Below, one piece after another: positions 15,846 through 25,302 of a stretch of 64,000 nt of DNA; position 1 is the first letter of the stretch; each line of letters starts with the position of its first letter. The notes under the pieces are model-generated. The model made no database searches and was not told where the DNA came from. It saw only the letters and a program-made list of their open reading frames with translations. The position numbers and the translations under genes are program-made. Source of the DNA: Empedobacter stercoris (GTDB lineage: Bacteria > Bacteroidota > Bacteroidia > Flavobacteriales > Weeksellaceae); NCBI RefSeq assembly GCF_025244765.1, contig NZ_CP104209.1, positions 2,610,501 to 2,674,500 on the forward strand, given 5' to 3'.

Positions 15846-17261
15846 ATGACCACAATGAATTCTAATCATATTTTAAATCCAAAAATGTTAAAATATTTGC
15901 CATGGCTTGGTGCGATGGCAATTTTTATGCAATCTTTGGATGGTACAATTTTAAATACTTCTTTACCTACAATTGCCAAAGAATTAGATAAATCTCCTTT
16001 AGAAATTCAATCAATTATTGTGGCATATACGTTAACAGTAGCCTTGTTAATTCCTTTGAGTGGATGGCTCTCAGATAAATATGGAACAAAAAAAGTTTTT
16101 CAATCCGCGATTATTATTTTCACCATTGGTTCAGCTTTATGTGCGTTTGCAACAAGTTTACCTTTTTTAGTTATTTCGAGGATTATTCAAGCAATAGGTG
16201 GTGCAATGATGGTGCCTGTTGTTCGCTTGGCGATTTTGTACGCTTATCCGAAAAGTGAATTGTTGAAAGTAATCAATTTTATTACTATTCCTGGTTTAAT
16301 TGGACCTCTTTTAGGTCCTACTATCGGAGGTATTTTAGTTGAAACCTTATCTTGGCATTGGATTTTTATCGTGAATATTCCATTTGGAATTTTAGCTCTT
16401 TGGATGACAAGTTTTGCATTGCCTGATTTTAAACATCCTGTATTCAAATTTGATATCAAAGGTTTAATACTTTTCAGTGGAGGTGTTACGGTTCTAACTT
16501 TGATAATGGAACTTACTTCAACTCGGGTGATTGGAATACAAACAGTGTTAGCGTTAACTGTTGTTTCTATTTTTTTAATTGGATTATATATCTATCATGC
16601 GAAACATAAACAACATCCTTTAATAGATTTGAATTTGTTTAAGATAAGAACGCTAAAAATTGGAATAATCGGTAATCTAATTACACGTTTAGGAATTGGA
16701 GGAATGCCTTTTCTTATTCCGTTATTGTTGCAAGTAGGGTATGGGTATACTGCTACTGTAGCAGGATTAATCATGATTCCAGCTGCAGCAAGTAATATTA
16801 TTGCAAAATCTTTTGTAGTACCAATTGTAAATAAATTTGGATACAGAAATACGTTGATAGCAAATACGATTATTTTAGGGTTAATTATTTGTCTGTTTTT
16901 CTTTTTAGAATCACAATCGCCCATTTATTATATTATTCCATTGATGATTTTGAACGGATTTTTTAGTTCGATTCAGTTTACAGCTATGAATACCATTTCT
17001 TTAGCCGATTTGGATGAAAAAACCTCAAGCGAAGGAAATAGTTTGTTAGCCGTAACACAACAATTATCGTTGACTTTTGGAATTTCTGTCGCAGCTTTAA
17101 TATTAGGTTTTTTTAGAGATATGAAAGGGTTAACGAATGGTGTAGAAGTACAAGCCTTTCGTTATTCATTTTTAGCAATGGGTGTAATGACGATTCTATC
17201 AACCTATATCTTTTTCAAGTTAAAAGAATCTGATGGCGCTTCGATGTCAGGGAAGAAATAA
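15846..17261 (+). CDS. MFS multidrug transporter, DHA2 family (MdtD-like)
   Basis: 471 residues, the length of E. coli MdtD. It has about 14 hydrophobic segments. MFS motif A is at residues 72-83 (GWLSDKYGTKKV), and the early MQSLDGTILNTSLPTIAKEL is typical of the EmrB/QacA group. A GxxxGPxxGG motif (IGPLLGPTIGG, about residues 152-162) marks antiporters. It probably exports drugs or other amphiphiles across the inner membrane with proton exchange. No partner periplasmic or outer membrane protein is adjacent. It directly follows the IS element. Confidence 0.85.
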   Translation: MTTMNSNHILNPKMLKYLPWLGAMAIFMQSLDGTILNTSLPTIAKELDKSPLEIQSIIVAYTLTVALLIPLSGWLSDKYGTKKVFQSAIIIFTIGSALCAFATSLPFLVISRIIQAIGGAMMVPVVRLAILYAYPKSELLKVINFITIPGLIGPLLGPTIGGILVETLSWHWIFIVNIPFGILALWMTSFALPDFKHPVFKFDIKGLILFSGGVTVLTLIMELTSTRVIGIQTVLALTVVSIFLIGLYIYHAKHKQHPLIDLNLFKIRTLKIGIIGNLITRLGIGGMPFLIPLLLQVGYGYTATVAGLIMIPAAASNIIAKSFVVPIVNKFGYRNTLIANTIILGLIICLFFFLESQSPIYYIIPLMILNGFFSSIQFTAMNTISLADLDEKTSSEGNSLLAVTQQLSLTFGISVAALILGFFRDMKGLTNGVEVQAFRYSFLAMGVMTILSTYIFFKLKESDGASMSGKK

Positions 17262-17264
17262 TGA

Positions 17265-17301
17265 ACATAAAAATCTCTACTTGGTAGAGATTTTTATGTT
17301 G
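17265..17301. terminator. Bidirectional terminator between MFS gene and ansA
   Basis: A perfect 17-bp stem (17265-17281 with 17285-17301, loop TTG) with A- and T-runs on its arms lies 3 bases after the MFS stop and serves both convergent genes. Confidence 0.9.
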
Positions 17302-17313
17302 ATATCATTTAAA

Positions 17314-18354
17314 TTAATCATTGTAAAAATGATGACGAAGTTCTCCTTTCAGATTTGTTTCGTATTGTTTTTTAAATTCTTCTTTCGAGAGGTTTTGTCC
17401 TAATAAGTAAATCGCTTTTGTAATAGCAGCTTCCATAGTTAAATCAAAACTCGAAATTGCACCCATATTCAATAAAGCATCACTTGTTGCGTAACGTCCA
17501 AGTTCTACCATTCCACCCGCACATTGCGTATTGATGATGAGATGAATTTCATTATTGGTAAGTTCTTTTAATAATTCGATGAACCAATCGTCAGTGAAAA
17601 TATTTCCAGTTCCAAAAGCTTCAATAATAAACGCTTTCATATTTGGCGCTTTCAAAACACTTTCGATAAAAGAGCGATTCATACCAGGGAAAATCTTTAA
17701 TACACCAACATCAACATTAAGATTTTTATTGATACTAAGTTGATCTGTAACTGTATTTTTTAACAACAAATCTTCTTTAACTTCTAAATGAACACCAGAA
17801 ACTCCTATAACTGGATAATTAGGTGATTCGAAAGCATCAAAGTTTTCTGCATTAATCTTAGTTGTTCTATTTGCACGGAATAATTTGTACTCAAAATACA
17901 CACATACTTCTTTGATGATTGGTTGATTATCTTTTTTCAACGATGCTAATTGAATAGACGTAATCAAATTTTCTTTGGCGTCAGTTCGCAAATCTCCAAT
18001 TGGTAATTGAGAACCAGTAAAAATGATTGGTTTCTCAAGATTATCAATCATAAAACTCATTGCAGATGCCGTATACGCCATCGTATCTGTGCCATGTAAT
18101 ACAACAAAACCATCATAGTTTTCGTAATTTTGCTGAATTGTTTCGGCAATTTCTATCCAATATTTCGGTTTCATATCAGAAGAATCAATTGGCGTTTCGA
18201 AACTATGATAATCGAAAGAACAGTCCAAAAGGCTTAATTCTGGAATTCTCTTCAATAAATTATCAAAATTAAAAGGTTTTAAAGATTGATCGCCATAGTC
18301 TTTGGCCATTCCAATTGTACCACCTGTATAAATCAATAAAATTTTTGTCTGCAT
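17314..18354 (-). CDS. ansA: Type I asparaginase (cytoplasmic)
   Basis: 346 residues without a signal peptide. The first catalytic threonine is in IYTGGTIGM (residue 12 region), and the second active-site block is VVLHGTDTMAYTASAMSF (about residues 84-101) with the Thr-Asp pair. The later NTQCAGGMVELGRYATS matches cytoplasmic type I enzymes. It hydrolyses asparagine to aspartate and ammonia. It is monocistronic and convergent with the MFS gene. Confidence 0.93.
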   Translation of the reverse strand: MQTKILLIYTGGTIGMAKDYGDQSLKPFNFDNLLKRIPELSLLDCSFDYHSFETPIDSSDMKPKYWIEIAETIQQNYENYDGFVVLHGTDTMAYTASAMSFMIDNLEKPIIFTGSQLPIGDLRTDAKENLITSIQLASLKKDNQPIIKEVCVYFEYKLFRANRTTKINAENFDAFESPNYPVIGVSGVHLEVKEDLLLKNTVTDQLSINKNLNVDVGVLKIFPGMNRSFIESVLKAPNMKAFIIEAFGTGNIFTDDWFIELLKELTNNEIHLIINTQCAGGMVELGRYATSDALLNMGAISSFDLTMEAAITKAIYLLGQNLSKEEFKKQYETNLKGELRHHFYND

Positions 18355-18482
18355 GGGGTTTTGATTAATTTCTGGATAAAATTAACCATTCTAAAAAATC
18401 TGTACAATACCTTTTCAAAAACGCTCATAATTTGCTAAATTGGGTAAAATAATTGTAAATAGAATTTTAAAATATAAACTTG

Positions 18483-19319
18483 ATGAAAACATTACTTTTA
18501 GCCATTACAACTTTGATTACATCTGTCGCTGTTTTTGCACAATCTGATGAAGGATTATTTGAAGTAGAATATGAAATGAATGGACAAGATTTAAAATCAT
18601 TTGCTTTTTCGACGGATAATTGTGCCCAAAGTTTGATTGTAAAATCGTGGGAAAATTGGGTGACAAACAAAGAAGGAGCTTCAGGATTTCTTAAAAAGCA
18701 TGAAGCCAATAATATCAAGTTCAAGAATTCGCAAGATGTGTATAAATCAGTTATTAGTTTGGTGGAGGAAGAAAATGGGAAAACAACTGTGATTAACACA
18801 TTGACAGATCAAAATGGAATGACATTTAATAGTCATTCTGCAGAATTTGATTTAATTTATAATCAATTACAGGATTTAGCCGTCAAAACAAAACAAAGTT
18901 GTGTACGAACTGAATTGAAATTAGCAAATGAAAATATGATTCGTTTAACAAAAGAGAATGCGGATGCGCAAATAAAGAAAGGAAGCTCGATCAAATCATA
19001 TTTAAAAAATAGTAATACACTTCTAAAATTAGAAAGTAAAAAGCAAGCCTTAGGCGATAAATTGGATTTAGTCGTGAATCAATTAGAACGAGAATCTGAC
19101 GATAAAATGATGGATGGATTGATGAAGAAAAAAATAAAAACAGAAAATGCTTTGCGTACAATTGAAGATCAAGTTGTTTCATTGAACGGAAAAATACAAA
19201 TAGAAGAGGATAAAGATAAAGGACTTGATGCAAAGATTAATCAATTAACAACTCAAATTCAACAACAGCGATTGATGAGCGAAAATTTGAAAAAGAAATA
19301 TTCATCAATTGCACGATAA
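18483..19319 (+). CDS. Secreted protein with coiled-coil C-terminus, function unknown
   Basis: 278 residues from the ATG at 18483 (the TTG directly before it is not needed). A clear signal peptide MKTLLLAITTLITSVAVFA is followed by a short beta-rich region (residues 25-110, containing EVEYEMNGQDLKSF and a cysteine). From about residue 130 comes a long lysine/glutamate-rich coiled coil with a short break. It resembles no family I can name. It is probably periplasmic. It is followed 63 bases later by the Kbp-like gene. Confidence 0.7.
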   Translation: MKTLLLAITTLITSVAVFAQSDEGLFEVEYEMNGQDLKSFAFSTDNCAQSLIVKSWENWVTNKEGASGFLKKHEANNIKFKNSQDVYKSVISLVEEENGKTTVINTLTDQNGMTFNSHSAEFDLIYNQLQDLAVKTKQSCVRTELKLANENMIRLTKENADAQIKKGSSIKSYLKNSNTLLKLESKKQALGDKLDLVVNQLERESDDKMMDGLMKKKIKTENALRTIEDQVVSLNGKIQIEEDKDKGLDAKINQLTTQIQQQRLMSENLKKKYSSIAR

Positions 19320-19382
19320 TTGTAAGAGAAATAGTATATTTACTAAAAATCAACAAATAAATATTATTAAAATCAACTCACT

Positions 19383-19838
19383 ATGGGATTATTTTCATTT
19401 ATTAAAAATGCCGGAGAAAAAGTCTTCGGAGGAGCAGAAACTCCAGAAGAAAAAGCAGCTAAAGTAAAAGAACAAGTAGCAAAACAAGGTTTTGATTTAT
19501 CAGGAGTTACATTTTCTGCTGATGGAGAAAAAATTGTAGTTTCGGGACAAGCTCTGGATATCAACGAAAAACAAAAAATCTTAGCAACAGCAGGAAACAT
19601 TGATGGAGTAGAAGCAGTAGAAGATCAATTAACGTTAAAAACACCTTTAAAAATTGAAATTCCAGATATTTCTAAAACAATGTACACTGTGCAAAGTGGA
19701 GATTCTTTATCTAAAATTGCCAAACAAGTTTATGGAGATCCAATGCAATATCCAAAAATTTTCGAAGCAAATAAACCAATGTTAAAACACGAAGATAAAA
19801 TTTATCCAGGACAAGTATTGTATATTCCTCAGGATTAA
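19383..19838 (+). CDS. kbp: BON and LysM domain protein, Kbp/YgaU-like
   Basis: 151 residues, against 149 in E. coli Kbp. Residues 1-90 contain a BON domain (LSGVTFSADGEKIVVSGQAL and VEAVEDQLTL). Residues 98-150 are a LysM domain (YTVQSGDSLSKIAKQVYG ... YPGQVLYIPQD). There is no signal peptide, in line with the cytoplasmic potassium-binding protein of E. coli. The function in this organism is inferred from the shared architecture. A terminator hairpin follows at 19864-19897. Confidence 0.85.
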   Translation: MGLFSFIKNAGEKVFGGAETPEEKAAKVKEQVAKQGFDLSGVTFSADGEKIVVSGQALDINEKQKILATAGNIDGVEAVEDQLTLKTPLKIEIPDISKTMYTVQSGDSLSKIAKQVYGDPMQYPKIFEANKPMLKHEDKIYPGQVLYIPQD

Positions 19839-19863
19839 TAGAATAGAATTTAGATAAGATATT

Positions 19864-19897
19864 AAAACTCCTACAACCTTACGATTGTGGGAGTTTT
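19864..19897 (+). terminator. Terminator after the Kbp-like gene
   Basis: A stem of 13 pairs (AAAACTCCTACAA with TTGTGGGAGTTTT, one G-U), followed by TCTATTTTT. Confidence 0.85.
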
Positions 19898-19985
19898 CTA
19901 TTTTTACAGCATGGTTTTTGAGGAATATTTAGTTCCAATAAAAAATAATAACATATATTCGTATAACTGAAATAAAAAAATAATT

Positions 19986-20828
19986 ATGAAAGTTTCAATT
20001 TTGCCAGTAGCGGTTATCGCTGCTTCAACTTTATTTAGTTGTGTGAGTCAGAAGAAGTATGATGAATTACAAAATAAATTCAATTCTGCTTATTCTGAGA
20101 ACCAAGGATGTCAAACAGAATTAGCTGTAGCGAAAGCCAAATTAGCTAATTACGAGGCTAATCAAGGTCAATACGAGAACACAGTTCAGAGTGAAAGAAA
20201 CCAAATTAAACAATTACAAGAGCAATTGAAAAATTGTATTAATGGTGGTTCTAAAAATGTGTCTGAATTAGTTAACGAGATCAATCAATCGAATAAATAC
20301 ATCAAACACTTGATTGATGCAAAAAGCAAATCAGATAGTTTGAATATGGTTTTAACAAACAACTTAACTCGTTCTTTATCAAGCAACGAAGCAAAAGATG
20401 TTGATGTAAAAGTATTAAAAGGTGTGGTGTATATTTCATTAGCAGATAATATGTTATATAAATCTGGTAGCTATGAGATTTCACCTGCTGCAGGAGAAAC
20501 TCTAAGTAAAATTGCAAAAATCATCAATGATTATAAAGACTACGATGTATTGATTGAAGGTAACACAGATAATGTGCCAATTTCTAAACCAAACATCCGT
20601 AACAACTGGGATTTATCTGCTTTACGTGCATCATCTGTAGTACAAGCATTACAAAACCAATATGGTGTTGATGGAAAACGTTTAACAGCTGGTGGTCGTG
20701 GAGAATACAATCCATTAACTACAAACGCTACCGCTGAAGGAAAGTCACAAAACCGTCGTACACAAATTATTATCTTACCTAAGTTAGATCAATTTATGGA
20801 TTTAATTGGACAAGCTCCAAAAAACTAA
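19986..20828 (+). CDS. OmpA-family lipoprotein
   Basis: 280 residues. A lipoprotein signal ends in LFSC (cysteine near residue 19). A coiled-coil region follows (about residues 25-100, KKYDELQNKF and YENTVQSERNQIKQLQEQL). The C-terminal OmpA/MotB peptidoglycan-binding domain (about 150-265) has the key VLIEGNTDNVPIS, NNWDLSALRASSV and QNRRTQIII motifs. It is a lipid-anchored envelope protein that can tie the membrane to peptidoglycan. It stands alone with a terminator at 20855-20882. Confidence 0.9.
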   Translation: MKVSILPVAVIAASTLFSCVSQKKYDELQNKFNSAYSENQGCQTELAVAKAKLANYEANQGQYENTVQSERNQIKQLQEQLKNCINGGSKNVSELVNEINQSNKYIKHLIDAKSKSDSLNMVLTNNLTRSLSSNEAKDVDVKVLKGVVYISLADNMLYKSGSYEISPAAGETLSKIAKIINDYKDYDVLIEGNTDNVPISKPNIRNNWDLSALRASSVVQALQNQYGVDGKRLTAGGRGEYNPLTTNATAEGKSQNRRTQIIILPKLDQFMDLIGQAPKN

Positions 20829-20854
20829 TTTGATAATAATCAAAATATTTATTT

Positions 20855-20882
20855 AGAAAGCACATCTTTTGATGTGCTTTCT
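20855..20882 (+). terminator. Terminator after the OmpA-family gene
   Basis: A perfect 12-bp stem (AGAAAGCACATC with its complement, loop TTTT), followed by TGTTT. Confidence 0.85.
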
Positions 20883-20966
20883 TGTTTAACAGAAGTTTAG
20901 AATGAATAATTGTCTTGTTCGAGAATTAATTTTTATTTTTAAGGGAAATAAGTTTAAACCAACAAA

Positions 20967-22352
20967 ATGAAACTAAAAGATTTATCCAATCAACTTGAAA
21001 TATCTTTAGGAAGTTTACAAAATTTCATCAATGATTTTAATATTGATTTGAGTTTTTGTATTGACGAAAATTTTAATGTCACTGAAGAATTTATTGATTT
21101 TTCCGAGAAGAATATTGATTTTTTGAAAAAATATGCTGAAGATCATTCGAAAGAAAAGACAATAGAAGAAATCGCAAAAACGATAGGAGCCAAAGAAGAA
21201 GAAGTGCTTCATTTTTTTGTTTCGAATGGAATTCCTGCTGAGGTTGCTAAACAAATGAAAACAGCTGTTTCGAGCTATTTGATTCATTCATACATTGGAG
21301 GAAAATATCCATTTATAGAAAAAGCTTTTCCTCAATGTGAAGATTTTTCTGGGAAAAGTTTAGTCGGTTACACAGATTTGTATTTTTATTTAACCGATAT
21401 GTTGGATCCTTTTATTAGCAAAGATCAAGTAGAAAGATGGGGAATTTCTAAACCTGCTGGACTTGTTTTATATGGACCTCCGGGAAGTGGAAAAATTTAT
21501 TGGGCAAGAAAAATAGCAGATATGATTGGCTACGAATTTGTTCATGTTTTTAACGACTATTTAATTGGAAATTTTGATTCTAAGAAAAATAAATTTTCTG
21601 ATTTTCTTTCGAAAAAAATGAATCAACCCAATACACTTTTGTTTATTGATTCGTTTGATGAATTGTTGCATTCTTCGTCTGATAACAGTATTTCTCCAGA
21701 AATGATAGATTTATTTTATTCAGTTTTGAGACATATTCAGAAGAACGATAGACAAGAATTATTGATTGTAGGAGCGGTCGAATCATTGTCTACTTTGAAT
21801 GATGAAATTGTGGCTCCAGGACGTTTTGATATGCATATTCCAATTTTTCCACCAACTTTAGATGAACGAATTCAATTGATTTTACATCATTTAACGGCTA
21901 ATTTAGCCCTGGATTCTCCATTGTTAACTATTTTGAAAAACCAAAATGCATTGAACAAAGATTTTTGGACTCCTTATGCTGCAGAAATGAGATTGTTTTC
22001 GAATACAATGTTGATCGATTTTACTCAATCCTTAAAAAAACGTTTGTATGCTTTGTTTAGAAAAGATGAAACGAAAAATATTATGATGACAGAAAAGGTT
22101 TTGTTTTCAGCTTTTCAGGAAGCAAAGTCAAAATTAACACCAGATTATTTGAGACATTGTGCAATTTTTGTGAATGAGGCTAAGCAAAATGTTGGACAAG
22201 ATTTTCCGCATCGTTTGATTGAATTGAATGCAGATTTAGAGTTTTATTTAACGACAAAAGAAATACCAATCACAAAAATTGGTTTCAAACAAAGTGATGA
22301 ATCAGTTGAATTAAATACAAATCAATCCTCAGTAGAAAATAATGAAGTATAA
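20967..22352 (+). CDS. AAA family ATPase with atypical Walker A
   Basis: 461 residues. Two small helical segments at the N-terminus look like HTH or IF2-N-type modules (LKDLSNQLEISLGSLQNFI and EEIAKTIGAKEEEVLHFF). The AAA core follows from about residue 140. Walker A is GPPGSGKI (residues 170-177): the usual Thr/Ser after the lysine is isoleucine. Walker B is LLFIDSFDE, and a GRFD sensor segment follows near residue 288 (APGRFDMHIPIF). The C-terminal 150 residues are helical. Similar proteins occur across flavobacteria without a named role. There is no transmembrane segment, and no protease or partner gene is adjacent. Confidence 0.8.
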   Translation: MKLKDLSNQLEISLGSLQNFINDFNIDLSFCIDENFNVTEEFIDFSEKNIDFLKKYAEDHSKEKTIEEIAKTIGAKEEEVLHFFVSNGIPAEVAKQMKTAVSSYLIHSYIGGKYPFIEKAFPQCEDFSGKSLVGYTDLYFYLTDMLDPFISKDQVERWGISKPAGLVLYGPPGSGKIYWARKIADMIGYEFVHVFNDYLIGNFDSKKNKFSDFLSKKMNQPNTLLFIDSFDELLHSSSDNSISPEMIDLFYSVLRHIQKNDRQELLIVGAVESLSTLNDEIVAPGRFDMHIPIFPPTLDERIQLILHHLTANLALDSPLLTILKNQNALNKDFWTPYAAEMRLFSNTMLIDFTQSLKKRLYALFRKDETKNIMMTEKVLFSAFQEAKSKLTPDYLRHCAIFVNEAKQNVGQDFPHRLIELNADLEFYLTTKEIPITKIGFKQSDESVELNTNQSSVENNEV

Positions 22353-22355
22353 AAA

Positions 22356-22377
22356 AAGCTCCCAAATTTGGGAGCTT
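22356..22377. terminator. Bidirectional terminator between AAA ATPase and META lipoprotein
   Basis: A perfect 22-base palindrome (arms AAGCTCCCAAA and its complement) begins 4 bases after the ATPase stop. An A-run precedes it and serves as the T-run for the minus strand. Confidence 0.85.
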
Positions 22378-22391
22378 ATATTTCTAAAAAA

Positions 22392-22823
22392 CTAAATCGT
22401 TTTAAATTTTAATAATAAAATATTGCCTTTGTAAAGATGTAATTCCTTTCCAGAAATTTCATAGCGATTTACGTTTTTCAACATGGATAAAAATGCTTTT
22501 TCTTCATTCAAATTTGGACAAGCCATTTTTATTTCAGAAAAATTCACAAAACTTGTCACCTCTCCAACTTTTGTAATAGAAGCGTTGAAATTGTTGCAAC
22601 CCGCAAATCCACTTACAGTAGAATTAGCTTCGTCAATTAGTATCATCACATCTTTTTCGTACAAACCTTTTACGGTATTATTGTCATTCATCAAATACCA
22701 GTTTTGATTTGAAATCGAAACATCTGTTTTCGATTTTAATCTTGCAGTGTTAGTTGTAGAACAAGACGTCGCTACAAAACTCATTAAGATAGTTGCTGAA
22801 ATTAGGGTTACAATCTTTTTCAT
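22392..22823 (-). CDS. META domain lipoprotein (HslJ-like)
   Basis: 143 residues. A lipobox VATSC puts the lipidated cysteine at residue 21. The META domain covers roughly residues 40-142, with NQNWYLMNDN, FAGCNNFNASI and MACPNLNEEKAFLSMLKNV matching HslJ-type proteins. Two further cysteines (AGCN, ACPN) may pair. It is a lipid-anchored envelope protein; HslJ relatives are linked to heat and novobiocin resistance, but the role here is unknown. It starts 13 bases after pheT, so it may be cotranscribed. Confidence 0.85.
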   Translation of the reverse strand: MKKIVTLISATILMSFVATSCSTTNTARLKSKTDVSISNQNWYLMNDNNTVKGLYEKDVMILIDEANSTVSGFAGCNNFNASITKVGEVTSFVNFSEIKMACPNLNEEKAFLSMLKNVNRYEISGKELHLYKGNILLLKFKTI

Positions 22824-22836
22824 TTTTCGGAATATT

Positions 22837-25266
22837 TTATCTCAACTCAGCGTTGAATTTTTCTTGATACAATTTGATTAATTTATTCATTAAACCATCA
22901 ATTTCTTGATCGCTCAATGTTTTATTTTCGTCTTGAATCATAAAACTTAACGCATATGATTTTTTACCAGCAGGTAATTTATCACCTTCGTAAACATCGA
23001 ATAAATTAACCGCTTTCAATAAGTTTGTTTTAACTTCTTTCGCTGCTTTAAAAAGTTCTTCATACTTCACAGTAGAATCAATTAGCAACGCTAAATCTCT
23101 ACGAGAACCAGGAAATTTAGAAATTTCTTTGTATTTTAAATCGTGTTTGTTTGCCAAATCAATCATTATATTCCAATTTAATTGTGCAAAGAAAACATCT
23201 TGATTTACACCTAATTTTTTCGCTAATTTTTTGTTGATGATTCCAAGCTTTCCTAATGACTTTTCATCAGAAATAAATTCAATTCCATCCAAGAAATTAT
23301 CATCTTTTGCAGGAACTTCATCCGTTACTTGAATATCTAATCGAACAAAAATTTGTTTGATTAATCCTTTTATATCAGCAAATGAAGCTTTACGTAAATT
23401 ACCAGTCCAAGATTCGTTATTAAAGTTTCCTGAAAGAACGATTCCTAAACATTTATTTTCTTCATAAATACCATCAATTTTACGGTAAACATTCCCGAAT
23501 TCGAATAATTTAACATCCGAATTACGACGGTTAATGTTGAACGCTACATTTTCTAATAATCCATTCAATAATGTACGGCGCATAACTGCTAAATCAGCTG
23601 AAAGCGGATTTAACATGGCAACACTTTCTCCTTCTGGATAAAAGAAAACTTCTTCGTATTCTTTCTTCGTTAATGAGTTATTCATCGCTTCATTAAATCC
23701 GAAAGAAATCAGTTGACGTGCAATGAAATCTTCTATTTTATCTGGGCTAACTTTTTGATTTGGAACGTAAGAAAAAGAGAATTTAGAAGGGATTTCGATG
23801 TTGTCATACCCATAAATTCTCAAAATATCTTCGATCAAATCCACATCACGTAAGACATCTACACGATAAGCAGGAACTTCTAAATTTAAAACGTCATCAT
23901 TTTCTGATAAGATTTTGATTTCTAAGTTCTCTAAAATTGTTTTGATTTTAGCTTCAGGAATTTCAACGCCTAATAATTCGACAACTTTTCCTAAACGTAA
24001 TTTTACGTTAAAGTTTTCTATTGGATTTGCGTAAATATCATCAATATTTGAAGCAATTTCTGCTCCTGTAATTTCAACTAACATCAACACTGCTTTTTTC
24101 AATGCATCAACTGTGATATTAGGGTCAATTCCACGTTCAAAACGGAAAGAAGCATCTGTATTCAATCCATGTGCTTTTGCACCTTTACGAATTGTTACAG
24201 GCTCGAAATAAGCTGATTCTAAGAAAATAGAAGTTGTTGTTTCAGAAACGCCTGAATCTTTTCCTCCAAAAACTCCCGCAATACACATTGGATTGTTTTC
24301 GTTGCAAATCATCAATTCGTGTCCTTTTAATGTTCGCTCAACGCCATCTAAAGTAGTGAATTTTGTTCCTTCAGCTAATTTCTGAACAATGATTTTATTT
24401 CCTTCAATTTTATCAGCATCAAAAGCATGTAAAGGTTGACCTAAATCGTGTAAAATATAATTGGTAATGTCCACAACATTGTTAATTGGAGATAATCCAA
24501 TGACTTTCAAACGATTTTTTAACCAATCAGGTGATTCAGTAACGTTTACATTTTTTAAATAAACACCAGCATAACGCGGTGCTGCTGCTGTATCTTTTAC
24601 TTCGATAGAAATTGGGTTTTGACCTAAATCCGTTGTAGGATAATTAGATACATTATACGTATTGAAGGTAGAGTCAATTTTACGTGTTTTAAGCGCTGCG
24701 TGTAAATCACGAGCAACACCAAAATGAGACATTGCATCTGCACGATTTGGTGTTAAACCAATTTCTATTTCATGGTCAATTTCATCATTTTTTCCGAAAA
24801 GATCAAATGTAGAGGTACCTGGTTTTAATTCTTCTGGTAAAACTAAAATCCCAGAATGATCAGTACCGATTCCTAATTCTACTTCAGAACAAATCATTCC
24901 AAAAGATTCTTCACCACGAATTTTAGCTTTCTTAATTTTAAAATCTCCATCTGGAGAAGGTAAAACTGTTCCGACAGTTGCTACAGGTACATTTTGTCCT
25001 GCTGCAACATTAGGAGCACCACAAACAATTTGTGTTTCTTTTCCGTCTCCTAAATCTATTTTAGTAACTTTTAATTTATCTGCATTTGGATGAGGTACAG
25101 CTGATAAAACTTTACCAACTAATACAGTTTCCAAGTAATTTTTAGCGCCACCTACTTGTTCTACTCCTTCTACTTCTAAACCTGTACTTGTTAGTGTAGC
25201 AGATACTTCATCAAGTGTTATATTAGTATCAATGTAGGTTTTTAGCCAATTGTATGAAATTTTCAT
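22837..25266 (-). CDS. pheT: Phenylalanine--tRNA ligase beta subunit
   Basis: 809 residues, the normal length. An N-terminal EMAP/tRNA-binding domain (LVGKVLSAVPHPNADKLKV around residues 48-66) precedes B3/B4 editing, B5 (RVDVLRDVDLIEDILRIYGYDNI) and core domains. A C-terminal ferredoxin-fold anticodon-binding domain (FPGSRRDLALLID) closes it. It pairs with PheS to charge tRNA-Phe; pheS is not in the window. It is 36 bases downstream of dnaN on the same strand, an arrangement suggesting cotranscription. Confidence 0.97.
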   Translation of the reverse strand: MKISYNWLKTYIDTNITLDEVSATLTSTGLEVEGVEQVGGAKNYLETVLVGKVLSAVPHPNADKLKVTKIDLGDGKETQIVCGAPNVAAGQNVPVATVGTVLPSPDGDFKIKKAKIRGEESFGMICSEVELGIGTDHSGILVLPEELKPGTSTFDLFGKNDEIDHEIEIGLTPNRADAMSHFGVARDLHAALKTRKIDSTFNTYNVSNYPTTDLGQNPISIEVKDTAAAPRYAGVYLKNVNVTESPDWLKNRLKVIGLSPINNVVDITNYILHDLGQPLHAFDADKIEGNKIIVQKLAEGTKFTTLDGVERTLKGHELMICNENNPMCIAGVFGGKDSGVSETTTSIFLESAYFEPVTIRKGAKAHGLNTDASFRFERGIDPNITVDALKKAVLMLVEITGAEIASNIDDIYANPIENFNVKLRLGKVVELLGVEIPEAKIKTILENLEIKILSENDDVLNLEVPAYRVDVLRDVDLIEDILRIYGYDNIEIPSKFSFSYVPNQKVSPDKIEDFIARQLISFGFNEAMNNSLTKKEYEEVFFYPEGESVAMLNPLSADLAVMRRTLLNGLLENVAFNINRRNSDVKLFEFGNVYRKIDGIYEENKCLGIVLSGNFNNESWTGNLRKASFADIKGLIKQIFVRLDIQVTDEVPAKDDNFLDGIEFISDEKSLGKLGIINKKLAKKLGVNQDVFFAQLNWNIMIDLANKHDLKYKEISKFPGSRRDLALLIDSTVKYEELFKAAKEVKTNLLKAVNLFDVYEGDKLPAGKKSYALSFMIQDENKTLSDQEIDGLMNKLIKLYQEKFNAELR

Positions 25267-25302
25267 TGTATTGTAAAAATGAATTTTATGTATTCTTGTT
25301 CA

